From Lactuca virosa (taxonomy: Eukaryota > Streptophyta > Magnoliopsida > Asterales > Asteraceae), in assembly GCA_928212115.1 (NCBI GenBank), contig CAKMRJ010005745.1, positions 77,500,407 to 77,564,406 of the forward strand: a stretch of 64,000 bases of DNA, given 5' to 3'. Position 1 is the stretch's first letter. Each line of letters opens with the position of its first letter. The notes under the pieces are model-generated. The model searched no databases, was not told where the DNA came from, and was given only the letters and a program-made list of their open reading frames with translations. Shown here piece by piece: positions 45,127 to 57,451 of the stretch. Made by a program: the position numbers and the translations under genes.

Positions 45127-48055
45127 TTAGATTATGAAGCTTTGATTGAGACCTTTTCGTGATCTTTTTCTCCTTGGATTCGCACTAAGCATGCAAGAAA
45201 ACGCATTAACAAGTTCCATATCCTCAATATTCACTAGCATCTTTGCAGCATCTGGATTTGCAAGTAGTTGTTTTGCAACAATGTATCCTGCAATTGACCA
45301 TGTTTGAAAAAGGCGTGCTTGTTTCCCAATAAATCTTCCTCTTTTGGTGTCATAATATTCAGGCCATTTGTCTTTTGCAATTCGTCTTTCAGCAACTTTT
45401 ACTGCATTTTCAGCAATTTCAGGCCTATTCATCTTTATGCTTGCCACAGTCAGCTGAATAATAATAACACAAAGAAGAAAAAAAAGTCAGGAATTTGTAT
45501 AGAAGGGAATGAACGATTCCATTCCTTCTTCAATTTCATCAATCCAAAGAATATTTTTTGTAATTTGTAAGGATGAAACTGACCTGCCAAAGTAAAGTTG
45601 GCCAAGAACCTCCATTGTGGTAAGACCAAGGCCTACATAATAAAACAAATGTCATGAAACTGTATGCCACTTTTTGTTTTTACTATTAATGAAATAATCA
45701 AGAACAAACAGCCAAATACATTATGAGTCTGATTGGAATGGAATAGACAATGTAATGGAATAAACAAGGTAATCGGATGAGTCATTACATTCCATAGGAA
45801 TAGAAGGAATTGGTATATTATATTTTAATAGTATGTACAATGTATAATTGTAGCTCCTTTCTACAATAAAAATATTTTTTTTTATATAAAATAATGATAT
45901 CTTATTTTTAAAAAAGATTTATGTCATTGAAAACTGCATAAATAAAAATGGGTTGTATTGTAATTATCATTCGATTCCACGATGGAATAAAAAAGGAATG
46001 CAAATCAACAAAAAGGAAAGAACCACATTCCTTTGTGAATGGCCAATTCCATTCCAGCAACGGAATGAACGATTCCATTCCCACACCAAACAATACCTAC
46101 GTGTTTTTCGGATCACTTCCAGTAATAATCCTCCATTCTTGCTCTTCAAGAGCTGGATAACAAATCTTCAATGGCATATCACCAACAAGTTGTCCCCATT
46201 TAGCTTCATAAAGATCCAAAATCGCATGTGATTGTTCACTTGTTGCAAGACTACTCACAATAGACCATAAATTCCCAAGAGAAAAAAACCTAAAATCCAT
46301 ATGAGCTGGCTGCAAGTTTCCAATCATATACCCTCCTTTATTTGGCATCCATTCAACTAACCATGGTGGAATTTGATCTGGATAAATGTTGAATTTGTTA
46401 ACTGCATCATATGAATACTCTTCTGTTTTGTATCTGTAGATTTCATTAAGCTTTTTCATATCAACCCAATAATATTCTCTCACATGAAATGATAATGCAA
46501 CAAGTCGGTTGCTTAATGCTGTCATTAAATCTGCTGATGCATCTTCACGTGTAAGCATCTCCCTTGCAGAAAGTAAGGCTGAGTAGAATAATGCCTGCAA
46601 GAAATAGCAATCTACTTTCATTTATGAAAAAAGTATCCATTTATAGCATTAAGGTATTGTTTTATAAAAAGGTATAGCATTGTTGTACTTTTAACTTTTT
46701 TCCTTTCTTATTAGGAGATTATACTGATTGGTGAACATTGTTTGTATTTAGATGGCATTGCTATAATTGATTAAAATTTTCAAAGTACTATATTGTAGAA
46801 TGTTATAGTAAATAAACCAATGAAATTGCATTGCTATTTCTTGCATTTAGTACATAAGATGTTCAAGAAAGAAAAAGGGTACCTGAATTTCCAAAGGGTG
46901 TCCATGAATTCCCATACGCCTATCTATCATGCATGATCCATCAGTCACCAAAAGAGTTGGAAACATGTCAAAACCATCAGCAAGACAAAGCTTCAAAATC
47001 ATCTTAATTCCAGTTTGCACATCAATCCTTTCTTGAACAGAAAGATCCCCTGTGCATTTCCCATATGCTCGCAACAATATGATCCACCACAACCCTGAAT
47101 CAACGTGAGAGTAAATGACCATTCTACCCTTCTGTTTATAAATGATAAAGAAAAAGAAAATTTTACTCACCAGAGTCAACTGGTGCAACTCGACCAATGG
47201 CTGCTTCACCAAAATCAGGATCTAAAATATCTTCAGTTGCAGAATCATCACCATCAAGTGGAACTGTACGTACCTTAAAGCTTGCAGGCATTAATCCTTG
47301 TCCAGGACTATGACAATCCACAGTTTTCTCCCAACTCTATAAAGTAATAAAGATAAAATATGAACAAAAAAAAGATATGTAGTGACATGGTTTTATTAGA
47401 TTAAGAGTGGGAAATCATTAATCACCTGTAACTGAAGGGTGTGTAAGATGAAGTTGCGAACAATATCATACTCTCCTTTCAAAAGAAAAGCAATCCCAGA
47501 AGGTATGAAATCACGTATGAAGACTTGATCATAGTTGAGAATGGAAGAGTCACTTGGATCATTAGCAGCAATAGTTCCAACTGGATTACCACAATAATAA
47601 ACCATGGAAGCTCTTAATAACTCCCATGCTTCCTCCTCTTTGGAGTCTATGTCAGCATTTGGTAATACACTGCTAAAAGCTCCATTTCCATTTGTACCCA
47701 AATTGCCATCAAGAAGAGGATCTATCTTTCCATTAATCTTCCTGTTTAGGTCTTCATTAACCACATCAGTAACACTGTCACTTTTTTGGCATTTACAGCT
47801 CAAAGAGATAAATCGATCATTAAGATTTGATCCATGGTGAACAGGGTCAACAATATGAAATGCACAGATCCTCCTGTGGTTTTTATGCCTTGAACTTTCT
47901 ATTTTGGTGCAACTAGACCCTTTTGCCCCTACAGAATTGAAGCCATGTTTAGATAAACCCAAGAAATTTGACTTGTTGGAGGATAATCTGGTATGGGATT
48001 TGCTAGGCCCAGCATTACATAGAACTTGAAGAACAGTTTCTGAAGTAGCAGCCAT
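45127..48055 (-). CDS. Alkaline/neutral invertase, plastid type (GH100)
   Basis: It hydrolyses sucrose to glucose and fructose at neutral to alkaline pH. Exons: 48055-47426, 47336-47171, 47094-46883, 46594-46101, 45632-45584 and 45453-45127. Together they are 1878 nt in one frame, 625 residues. All five introns are GT...AG. The Ser/Lys/Arg-rich first ~90 residues fit a chloroplast transit peptide. The GH100 domain starts near residue 140 with 'EEAWELLRASMVYYCGNPVG' and includes 'NYDQVFIRDFIPSG' (174-187), 'MIDRRMGIHGHPLEIQ', 'YIGNLQPAHMDFR'-like (here Y-M-I) and 'PWSYHNGGSWP' across the exon 4/5/6 joints. Length and the N-terminal start resemble the Arabidopsis plastid isoform A/N-InvE. A MITE fills most of intron 4. 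It appears intact and functional; the exact isoform name is an inference. Confidence 0.93.
45730..46092. mobile_element. MITE in intron 4 of the invertase gene
   Basis: The left end 'gattggaatggaat' and right end 'attccattcccacacc' form imperfect inverted termini, and 'ggaatgaacgattccattcc' repeats near the right end. The element occupies about 360 of the 468 intron bases. A related copy lies just beyond the gene's 3' end. The superfamily is not determined and no clear target duplication was found. Confidence 0.6.
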
Positions 48056-48606
48056 TGAGCTAATACAAACAGAATCGGGATGATGTTACCAATTCAATCT
48101 AGTTCCTACACAAACCACAAAATCCAAACTATTAACGTATAAATCGATACAAAAAATTGAAAACAGAAATATCTTTATGTATTGTTATGTAGTGAAAAAT
48201 CATGGTGCTTCAACAGGGAGACGCAAAACTACAGCCCAGATTTCCAGGTCTTAAACAAACATGGTCCTCGTATATATCAAAAAAGACAGTTTAACCAGAA
48301 GAAAGATAGTAAATCACATTTCAGTATTAGCAAAATGAAAGAAACGAATCATGGAAACTAATATTCGGAAGAAGAACATGACCTAGGTCAAAAAGTGATC
48401 AGGTAATACAAAAGGAGAGAATTGAAAAAACCACTTACGTCGTCATGAATCCATTGATATGGAAAAAGATTGAGTAAATTGGGGAAGAATCTTGAGCTAC
48501 TAGAATTTGCGAACTTCTCGGAATATCCAGAAATTGGATTACGAATTAGGTTGGGCAACCCTGGACCCCTGGCACTATGATGTGTGTGATACGTAAGTTT
48601 TATATG
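48056..48606 (-). promoter_or_regulatory. Invertase 5' UTR, 5'-UTR intron and TATA box
   Basis: A donor-like GAC|GTAAGTGG at 48438 and an acceptor-like TTTGTATTAG|CTCAATGG at 48060 predict a 379-bp intron just upstream of the start codon. A TATA-like CATATAAAAC is at 48606-48597. These together predict a leader exon of roughly 48570-48439. This rests only on splice and TATA consensus. Confidence 0.5.
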
Positions 48607-49552
48607 AAGCGAAGAAAGTGATCGATTATCCTATAGTGAAAACAAGGAAGGGTAAAGTTGTCATTTAGTTGGATATGGTGAAAGGAAACCGGCGCTGGAG
48701 ACTGGAAGACACGGTGTGCATTTTTGGACCGTGTACGGATAAATTACAATGACTATGTTGTCCCTTAGCATGTCGACCATCGTATTATGGTTGTTAGTGC
48801 CACCATAATTTAGATGCAAAAAATTGTATAGGTAGGTTCAACATTCAAACTTAGATTTAATTATTTTTTAGTGATTTAAATATGTTTTGGATAGGGGTGA
48901 TAGTTGATATATGACATAAAATGAAATTGAGACGAAACTGAAATTTGAATTCTTGCTCGTGTTGTGTTCAAATGTAAAAAATACGATGTCGTGTCGTTTA
49001 GTATTCGTGTCAAAATTCAAAACGAAATTTACACGATTTAGCATTTGTCTGTCGTGTTTTTCAAGTTATGTATGATTAAATATTAATTAATAAAACTAAT
49101 TGTTATTTTATGTTATCTTTGTCATGTCGTGATTGTCGTTTTTAATCGGTTAGTTTTCGTGTTAGTTAAAAAAACACGACAATGTGTCGTTTCGTGTCAA
49201 AAAAAAAAAAAAAAACAAATAAGTAGAAATGTCACGTGTATCGAATCCAAATAGTGGAATTCATCACCTATTTGGTTGACATAAAATGAAATGAAATAGA
49301 ATCATATTATATTATCCTTTTGTTAATATCCAATGTTTTAAAAACTTGTTCGAATCAATTACCAGGGAAAGGAGCGGTTCAATTAACATCAGTTTTATGT
49401 CTATTTTTCGACAGTAACAAACTTGTTTGTTTAAAAAAAAAAAATCGATTGAACCAATTAAATTGAATGAAAACACATGGAAATGAGACATGTTGCATGT
49501 CAAACTTTTGTGGTCTTTTTCACATTTTTTTTTTCTATTCAATTCCAGAAAG
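48607..49552. other. Intergenic region upstream of invertase
   Basis: No gene seen. A stretch at 48890-49200 rich in 'cgtgt'/'acacga' motifs (tgtcgtgtcgtttagtattc, ttaaaaaaacacgacaatg) looks like a decayed MITE. The last 8 bases (49545-49552, ccagaaag) are the left target duplication of the adjacent hAT element. Confidence 0.5.
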
Positions 49553-49629
49553 CAGTGGCGGATTTGATGAGGGGCACAGGGTTGCACCGGCAACACCTGC
49601 TTTTCCGGCAGACACTAGAAAATTTTTCG

Positions 49630-49633
<4 letters not shown>

Positions 49634-49714
<81 letters not shown>
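49634..49714. repeat. (TA)n microsatellite near hAT left end
   Basis: About 80 bp of uninterrupted TA. Confidence 0.95.
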
Positions 49715-49718
<4 letters not shown>

Positions 49719-50118
49719 GACAACTACTAAAAAAATGGCAACTACTTAAAAAAAATGTAAACACATTGGATCAATCAAGTCCCAATAATTAGTAGCCCAA
49801 ACACTTTTTTATTTTAATCCACCTAATATTAGCCCAAAAGAAAAAAAATAGGAGAAAATAGCCCAAATAAACAATTATCCAATTGTCCAATTGGGTCCAC
49901 GAGTCCAAGTCTCAATTCCTTGAATCACAAAAGAAATTAAAAAAAAAAACAAGCAGCCTCGTTTTTTTTTCCTTCTGTCCATCCTCACATTCGACAATCG
50001 ACGACTTCGTTCTTCTAATCTTCTTCTTCGAGTTCGACTGATAATCCACAATTTCCAAGTGCAAAAATCGATTTCCAACTTCCAAGTGCAAAAACAACTC
50101 CAATCAAAGGTCCAAACC

Positions 50119-52867
50119 TGTGACAACCCGAAAGATATTCCGTTAACATAACCCATACCGTTAATAAAATTTATTTTATTTTGGGTTTTTTTTTTCCCGT
50201 TCACTTTCGAATTAAATAAGTCATTTAGAATTATTATTATGATTTCCTATGTGTTGAAACGAAATATTTATTTGAGTGAAAACACTCTAAATAATCTTTT
50301 GAAAATTTCTAGACTATGACTAGTGCGGGTAATGGTCATTTACCCGGGTAAAATATTAAGCTCCGTTTAATGCCGGTATCGGGTGTATTCACACCGGGTC
50401 ACTAACTCTAGTCATATATAAAGGATGAGTGGGCACTTTTGAGCCCTTTTCCCCACTTCAACTTTCTCTCTCTACTCTCTCTCTAGAAATCGAACTCTCT
50501 CAAGAAATCTTCACTTTCAAGCTCCAATTTGGTAAGTGATCCTTCCTAACTAGTTGTTTATCCTAGCATGCATGCAAATCCATGTCTTAAACTCTCAAAT
50601 GCATCAAATAGTATGTGTTTACGGTTTGGGAAGCCTCCCAAAAACCGTAAACTCCCTCAATGGGGGTTTTGAAGCCCCAAAACCCTTCCAAACCTCTTCT
50701 AATGCTTAGACTCTTACATGCATGAAGTTAGAACCTCAAAATCATGACTTTTTGGCTATGAACATGAGTTTACGGTTCTTGAATGTTCAAGAACCGTAAA
50801 CACCCTTTCATGGGGTGTTGATGCTCCTTAACCCTTCCAATGCATGTCTAATGGCCTTGAAAATTGCTTGGATGATCTTAGAACCCTAAAACATGTCCAA
50901 ATGAGCATAAACTTGAGTTTACGGTTTGGGAACATCTCCCAAAACCGTAAACACCTCCCAAGGGTGTTTTAATGCTCTAAACACTTTGCATGGCTTGTAC
51001 TTGAGTCTAGAACTTGCATGAATGGCCTACAAACCACCAAAACACATGGAAAATGGACAAACATGGACAAGGGTGGGTTTACGGCCGTAAACCCATGAGT
51101 TTACGACCGTAAACTGCCCAAGGGTGGTCCAAGGACCGTAAACCCTAATTCCTAGGCCATTTCGTGTCCCGATCACTTCCTAAGCCCTCGAATCAACCCT
51201 AGATCCTTCCTATGTGCAAGATGAGACCTTGGATCACTCAAACCACCACACCCATGAGTTTACGGCCGTAAACTCATGGGGGATGTGGTCTTTGAACCGT
51301 AAACTCCCCTAAGGGTTTACACTTGAAGAGTAAACACCTTATCTAGGCCCTACACTCCTTAGATACAACCCGTACCATCCCTAACACTTGAATTGAAGTG
51401 TTTTCGTGCCTCGGAGTGTATTATCCTGCTATCTTAGTAAATCAAAGTCTAATTAGATACAATTATGTACCTCTTCATGTTACATAGGAACCTCACGTGT
51501 GTTCAAGCCCTAAACTGATACTTAGCGTCTAAATCGGCACATTCTCGTCAGGTGAGTTCATACCCCTACACCATTTCTGTATTTTTCATGTTTTCAGGGG
51601 GGGAATACAAGCAAAAGTACAAGGAAACTTGTACTCAAATCTATTATTTCGTATAACATAACTACATGTTCAATATGTTTTAAACATTGAAATCCGTATT
51701 AACCATCCGACTAACTCGTGGAGTTAGTTTTCAAAACCAATTGTGAAACTCATTATAAAATGTTACATTTTTACATTTCACAAGGATTTCATGTCATTTC
51801 ATAAACTGGGATTTTCTATACTATTACTTGTAAAGTTCATTATTCTTATGATTGGAGACACGTCCTCGGTAACACTCCACATGGATACGAGAGTGGAGGA
51901 CTACTCCCGTAACCAGAATCTCTTGGAGGGAGAGCGTGACTTGAGTGTATAGATCTATACGGAGCTGACTACCCCGCACCCTGCTGCTAGCTACAGTTGG
52001 ATCGTCAGGTCCATGGGTGACAAAAGTCATAAAATGATGATGGACTTCTTATTGCCATATCTAGTCTATCGTATGGTTATGGAACTCGCAACTTAGATAA
52101 TGGAGATTTACTGATAAAGTAATAACGAACCTAGTGAACTAGCCTCCTAGTAATAACTGTCTTTGATTACTACTAGTTCACTACTTACTTATTAGTTTTG
52201 TGTACGTGTCGAAACTAATATGCTTACCGCGGGATAACTAGTCATTCAGTATGTTTCACTTAATCGATACATGTATGGTAGATACTTGTACACATCATTT
52301 CAGAATCGATAACCAGCGAATATTTTTCATAAGAAAACATAGGGTTTTCTTGGGATAACGTAACTTTTCATAAACAAGGTTGTATGGTACATCTAACGAG
52401 AAATCAAATCATATTTTTATAAGGAAACTTGCAGGATTTTCTTAATTCAAATTGTGTAACAAGGGGATAACCAAACTACTTTTATAAGAAAATATGGGAT
52501 TTTCTTGGATATCAACCGTTCATGAAACTAAAGGAAACTGAATCTTTTTCCAGAAAACAAACCGCTTATGAACTCACCAGCTTTATGCTGATATTTTAAA
52601 AACTGCTTGTATTCTCAGGGCATCCATAGACAGGTACTCCTACTAACTTTTTGGAGAAGACGGAGCATATAGAAGACTCGTCTTTACTTTTGTTCTAACT
52701 AATGTATCTAAGAAAACTTGTAGTGCTTTATTTTCAAACAAATGTAAAACTTTCTCATGTAATGTAATGGTTGTGTTTACTATGCTTGCTATGTACATTG
52801 GTTGTGATACTCTACATGACGTCACTCCGCCCCGGAACGTTTCCGCCATCGGTTTCGGGGTGTGACA
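50119..52867 (+). mobile_element. Solo LTR (2749 bp) nested in the hAT element
   Basis: It begins TGTGACAACCCG and ends TTTCGGGGTGTGACA. AAACC flanks it at 50114-50118 and 52868-52872 (5-bp target duplication). No internal region is present. A TATA box (tatataaag, about 50413-50421) is followed by a pyrimidine-rich stretch and a 'ggtaagtg' donor-like site. Its 3' ~70 bp match the solo LTR at 10445-12672 in inverse orientation. It splits the 5' part of the hAT gene region from the coding part, so it inserted after the hAT. Confidence 0.93.
50617..51273. repeat. Six GTTTACGG...CCGTAAAC palindromes in solo LTR
   Basis: Hairpins lie at 50617-50652, 50768-50801, 50917-50952, 51077-51092, 51099-51114 and 51258-51273. 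The 50768-50801 copy has a perfect 16-bp stem around a 2-base loop. The last three are 16-bp palindromes with a CGGCCG or CGACCG core. All lie 200-860 bp downstream of the LTR's TATA box, so they would be in the RNA. Confidence 0.9.
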
Positions 52868-53409
52868 AAACCCTAATAAACCAAGTAAGTATTTCTAATT
52901 TTCTATGGTTTTCGAATTTATAGTTGTAATCGATAAGCAAAATTCAAAATTGCTATGGTTTATAAGTTAAAATTGCTATGAAGTTATTGGATATTTGGAT
53001 AATTTGGTAAAATTGCTATGTTATTATAAAAATTATTGTTTGATTAGTTGTAATTTCTATGATTTTTATTGAATTGATTGTTTGATATGTTAAATTGCTA
53101 TGTTTTAGGTTTACATGTTATTGTTTGATTAGGTATTAAGTGAAAATTCTATGTTTTATTGAAGTTATTTTTTGATTAGGTTAAATTGTTATGTTTTTAT
53201 AGGTTAAAGTAAGTGAGTTTTTTTTTTTTTACCAAAAGACCAAGACCTAATCCTAATGAAAGTGGTGAATGATGTTCCCAAACACCAATCACCAATCAAT
53301 CAATCTCTTTCGTTTCTAATTCTAATGCAACCCCACAAACACTAATTACTAATTAATCAACCCCTTCGGTTTCTAATGCAATTCCACAAACATCATGCTC
53401 TAATGAACT

Positions 53410-55755
53410 TAATGATAATGTTGATTTGAAAGATCTTCCAAAGGACCCGACAGATAGGCCAAAAGTTACAGGTTACAAATCAAATGTAAAAGATGATGTA
53501 AGAAGAGCGTATTTGCTTCAAGGACCTTGTCAAATAAGGTTACATAAGTTTTCAAAAAAAGAAAATAGGTAATAGATTTAAAAGATTCGTTCCTTCATGG
53601 TTTGATGATTTTGACTGGTTGGAATATAGTGTGAAAAAGAATAGAGCATATTGTTTATATTGTTATGTGTTTGGAGACCTCATGAATCAACGATGAGGGA
53701 GAGATGCATTTGTTTCCCAAGGTTTTGATACTTGGAATAAAAAAAGATGCATTTCAGACTCATGTGGGTAGTGTTGATAGTTTGCACAACAAAGCAAGAG
53801 AAAAATGTGATTTTTTATTGAGAGAAAAACAAGCTATTAATGTAGTCTTGAGGTGGCAAACCGAAGCGGAGGACCATAAATATAAAGATCGATTACGTGT
53901 TTCTATTATTGTTGTTAGACTTTTATTGAAAACCGGTTTACCGTTTCGTGGTCATGATGAGTCAGTTAACTCGGGAAATAGAGGGCTTTACATTGAAGTG
54001 TTAAAAGCCATTCGGGAGACTAATGAAGATATTTTCAACAATACTTTAGAAAATGCTCCTAAAAATAATCAACTTATTTCCCCTAAAATTCAAAAAGAAC
54101 TTGTACAATATTTTGCACAAGAAGTCCTTTTGAGTATTCGCCAAGAGATTGGTGTAGATGTATTTGCTTTATTGGTCGACGAATCTAGTGATGTCTCGAG
54201 AAAGGAACAAATGGCTATTGTTTTGCGATGTGTTGATAGTCTTGGCTTCGTGAAAGAAAGATTCATAGGCATTGTGCACGTGAAAGATACATACTCTTTC
54301 ACACTAAAAAAATGTCATAAATGAAGTACTTACAAGCAACAAGTTGAGTTTTAGTCAGATAACTTTTTTTTATTTCAATCTAATTTAATTCGCTTTATGT
54401 GTAATATTATATATAATATTTTTTAATTTTTTTAATAGATAAGAGGACAAAGTTATGATGGGGCTAGCAATATGCGAGGGGAATTCAATGGTTTGAAAGC
54501 TTTGATATTACAAGAGAATGACACAACTTTTTATATAAATTGCTTTGCACACCAACTTAAATTAGTGGTTGTGGCTGTGGCTGTAGCAAAGAAGCATGAC
54601 AGTGTTAGTGACTTTTTTGAACAAATTTCATTGGTGGTTAATATTGTTTGTGCCTCGTGTAAAAGAAAAGACTTACTACGGGAACAAACAAGAGAATGGG
54701 TGCAAAAAGGCTTGTGTAGTGGTGAACTTGAAACCGGGAGAGGGTTAAATCAAGAGACTACACTTGTTCGAGCGGGAGATACAAGATGGGGTTCACATTT
54801 CAACACACTCACAAGTTTAATGAAGTTGTTTGCGGATGTTCTTGTAGTTTTAGAATTTGTGAAAGTGGATGGAGGATCATTGGTAAACCGTCAACAAGCG
54901 TCCGAAATCTTAGCATATTTTAAATCTTATGAGTTCGTGTTTTACTTATATATGATGTATGATATTTTACACCTCACTGGTACATTATCAAAGCAACTTC
55001 AAAAAAAAAGATCTAGACATTTTAGAAGCAACTTCGATGGTTAGAGGGACAATGGACACATTGCAATCTTTAAGAGACACGGGGTTTGCTAGCATTTTGC
55101 CAAAGATATCCTTTTTTGTCAAACACACAATATTGCTACTTTGGAAATGGAGAATTTTTATGTTGGTGCAAGAAACCGTACGACCACAAAGACCAATAAA
55201 TTTCATTTTGAGGTTGAAATCTTCAACACAGTGGTGGATATGCAACTTACAGAATATCGAGATCGATTTAGTGAAACAAGCACCCAGTTATTAGAATACA
55301 TGGGTGCTTTGACCCCTTGTGATTCATTTGCACAATTTGACAAATCAAAGTTGTTGAAGTTTGCTAAGTTGTACAAGTATGACTTTGATGATTCAGATTT
55401 GATAGATCTTGAAGGACAACTTAAGATATTTTATCACTCTTGCATCAAAGATGAGCGTTTTACCACTTTGAAAGGAATTTCCTAGCTTTCTCGTTTGATG
55501 GTTAGTACGGGGAAACATCGGTCTTATCATTTGGTTTATAAGCTTTTGATGTTGGCTTTAATTTTACCCATAGCGACCGCAAGTGTGGAAAGATGTTTTT
55601 CGAAGATGAAGCTCTTGAAGACCGACTTGCGCAACAAAATTGGTGATGACTTTTTGAATGACGCGTTACTTTGCAATGTTGAGACCGAAACACTTGTGAA
55701 AGTTGAGAATGAAAAAGTAATGGAGCGGTTTCAAAAGATGTCCGTACGAAGATGA
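53410..55755 (+). pseudogene. hAT transposase (TTF zinc finger, DUF4371, hAT dimerisation) pseudogene
   Basis: Segments in order: a TTF-type zinc-finger region with 'WFDDFDWLEYS' and 'AYCLYCYVFG' (53600-53690); a DUF4371-like part (53704-54324) with 'GLPFRGHDES' and 'ALLVDESSDVS'; an intron-like AT stretch (about 54350-54438); 'GQSYDGASNMRGEFNGL' and 'NCFAHQLKLVVVA' (54440-54590); 'DTRWGSHFNTL' (54779-54811); and the C-terminal dimerisation block 'LMLALILPIATASVERCFSK' (about 55546-55605). Frameshifts occur near 53705, 54310 and 55010, and a stop at 55483-55485, so it is dead. This lineage resembles the ZMYM-like hAT transposases abundant in plants. Confidence 0.88.
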
Positions 55756-56015
55756 CAAATTTAAATTGTAGTAGATAGTTATGTTTTTAACTTTTTATGT
55801 AATGAATCGATTTTTTGTATTAGACATAATGAATTATTTTTCAGTTTTAAATTATATTTGACGAGAATATTTTTTTTGGCAACCCCTACTATCAATTTCT
55901 GCGTCCGCCCCTACCAGAAAGTGAATATGAGATAATATAACATTTGACTTTATTTTTCATATTCATAAAGGCCAACTTTATAGACCTTTAAAATGACAAA
56001 TAACTCATTTGTATT

Positions 56016-56158
56016 AAGTGGCGGACGCATACTGTTTTAGTAGGGGTGTCCCTCGTACTTCAAACCGGTGCACCTAATAGAAAAAAAAAATTTACACTAC
56101 GTGCCGGAAATTGAGCAGTGGCCCGGGACCTCCAATGCTCCACTAAGGTCCGCCATTG
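56016..56158. mobile_element. 143-bp hAT MITE with 8-bp target duplication
   Basis: Ends are AAGTGGCGGA and, inverted, CAATGGCGGA. TTTGTATT flanks at 56008-56015 and 56159-56166. The termini resemble those of the larger hAT element 100 bp to the left, so it may have been mobilised by that family. A frame at 56060-56317 crosses the border and is not a gene. Confidence 0.9.
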
Positions 56159-56166
56159 TTTGTATT

Positions 56167-57125
56167 GGATTTTTGATAAGTTTTTCTCTATACCAGAAAA
56201 ATAAATACAAAAACATGAAAATTCTAAACACGAACTAGGAACTAAAAACCTAGTTTTTAAAACATTGTTAATATTTGTAGGGTTTGTAATCGAAATGTAG
56301 ATTAAAATCCCTAACATATATGATCAATCTATGCATACTTATCACAAAACTGAATTATTTTTAAAGAAAAGTATGCTTTATAAATAAGAAACTTCATTAA
56401 ATGGTACTCACATATCTTTTCATTGAAGTTTTTTTACATAAAAAACAATAACAAATATGCTAATTTATAAGCGCAATATTCCAACTGCTTTTGACAAATT
56501 TACAAATCCAACATAAAACGGCAAAGAAATGTTTAGCTGAGCCCCAATTTTAGAGTTAGTTTGGGAAAACTAGTTTGCTACTAGAAGTTGTGAACCATAG
56601 TTTTCATTTATGGATAAATGCTTGATAAAAATAATTCTAAGAGTGTTTGATAAGTAGTTCTAAAACTGTGGTATCAAAACAATTTGAATCGATATAGTCA
56701 AACCTAATAAACTCACTAAAAACATATCAAACAATCTTGTAGTCTTTTTAAATATATAAAATGAGATAAAACATAAAAACTAAAAGCTGTAAAAAACACC
56801 TAATTGAAATATCTTTTAGATTATAACTTTTTTGTTTAATACTTTAATTCGAGCTTAAAATTCTCAAAACTGGATCCAAAAATACCCTTATAACTCCTTA
56901 TACACACTTCAAGTTTTTTTCCAAAAAAAGATTCTATAATAAATTAAAACCAATTTATGATTTTGCATGCAATATATTCAAAAGCTTTCAATCATGAACA
57001 AAATTATTAACATAATTCCAAGGATATCTCAAAATGCCATGCTTCAATCCACAGCAAACAAATCAATAAAATCACACAACCATTACTAAGTAACACTTAT
57101 GCTACCTAGTAATTATTTAACCTTC

Positions 57126-57156
<31 letters not shown>

Positions 57157-57164
57157 TCATATGC
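56167..57164. other. AT-rich intergenic region
   Basis: No gene or clear repeat. It ends in a ~29-bp poly-A tract (57126-57154), just downstream of the COX7a-like gene's stop codon. Confidence 0.6.
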
Positions 57165-57447
57165 TTATGCTTTCTTTCCAATCCCATGAGACATGTTATA
57201 AATTCCTCGAACCTGTATAAAAAAGAACAAAAACAAATTACAAAAAAAACCCAACAAAGTCCAGTGAAGATGAATGAATACACACACTCACAATGAGAAA
57301 GATGGAAGATCCAGCCAATGCAAGAGGGATAGCAACAGATGTGACTTTATCCATTGGACCCTTGAGATGAGTGCTATTCTGAATGCTTTGAAACAATCTT
57401 TGCTTCTCAATTAGCTTCTCTCTTGCCCTAAAAGGTGTCTCCTCCAT
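57165..57447 (-). CDS. Cytochrome c oxidase subunit 7a-like small protein (67 aa)
   Basis: Probable small subunit or assembly-associated protein of mitochondrial complex IV. Exons 57447-57292 and 57212-57165 join at a codon boundary with GT...AG ends. The N-terminus 'MEETPFRAREKLIEKQ' is followed by 'STHLKGPMDKVTSVAIPLAL' and one membrane segment (about residues 36-54). It ends in 'RGIYNMSHGIGKKA'. Length and motifs resemble Arabidopsis At4g21105 as I recall it. The chosen Met is 4 nt downstream of an acceptor (TTTGCAG|GAAG), and a further 5'-UTR intron (57775-57452) starts at a CAC|GTAAGTC donor, with the leader exon near 57776-57880. Upstream in-frame Met codons lie in that intron and are rejected. 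No disruption seen. Confidence 0.85.
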
Positions 57448-57451
57448 CTTC

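Larger units (their letters stand above)
49553..55913 (+). mobile_element. hAT element with 8-bp target duplication
   Basis: It begins CAGTGGCGGA and ends GCGTCCGCCCCTA, whose complement is TAGGGGCGGA; 8 of 10 terminal bases match. CCAGAAAG flanks it on both sides (49545-49552 and 55914-55921), the 8-bp duplication typical of hAT. It carries a broken plus-strand transposase gene (53410-55755), a (TA)n tract near the left end and an inserted solo LTR. It is non-autonomous as sequenced. Confidence 0.92.

Noticed and set aside
49875..50204. 109-codon minus-strand frame
   Set aside because: It crosses the border of the nested solo LTR at 50119, so it cannot be an original gene.
56060..56317. 85-codon minus-strand frame
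   Set aside because: It spans the border of the 143-bp hAT MITE and has no domain.
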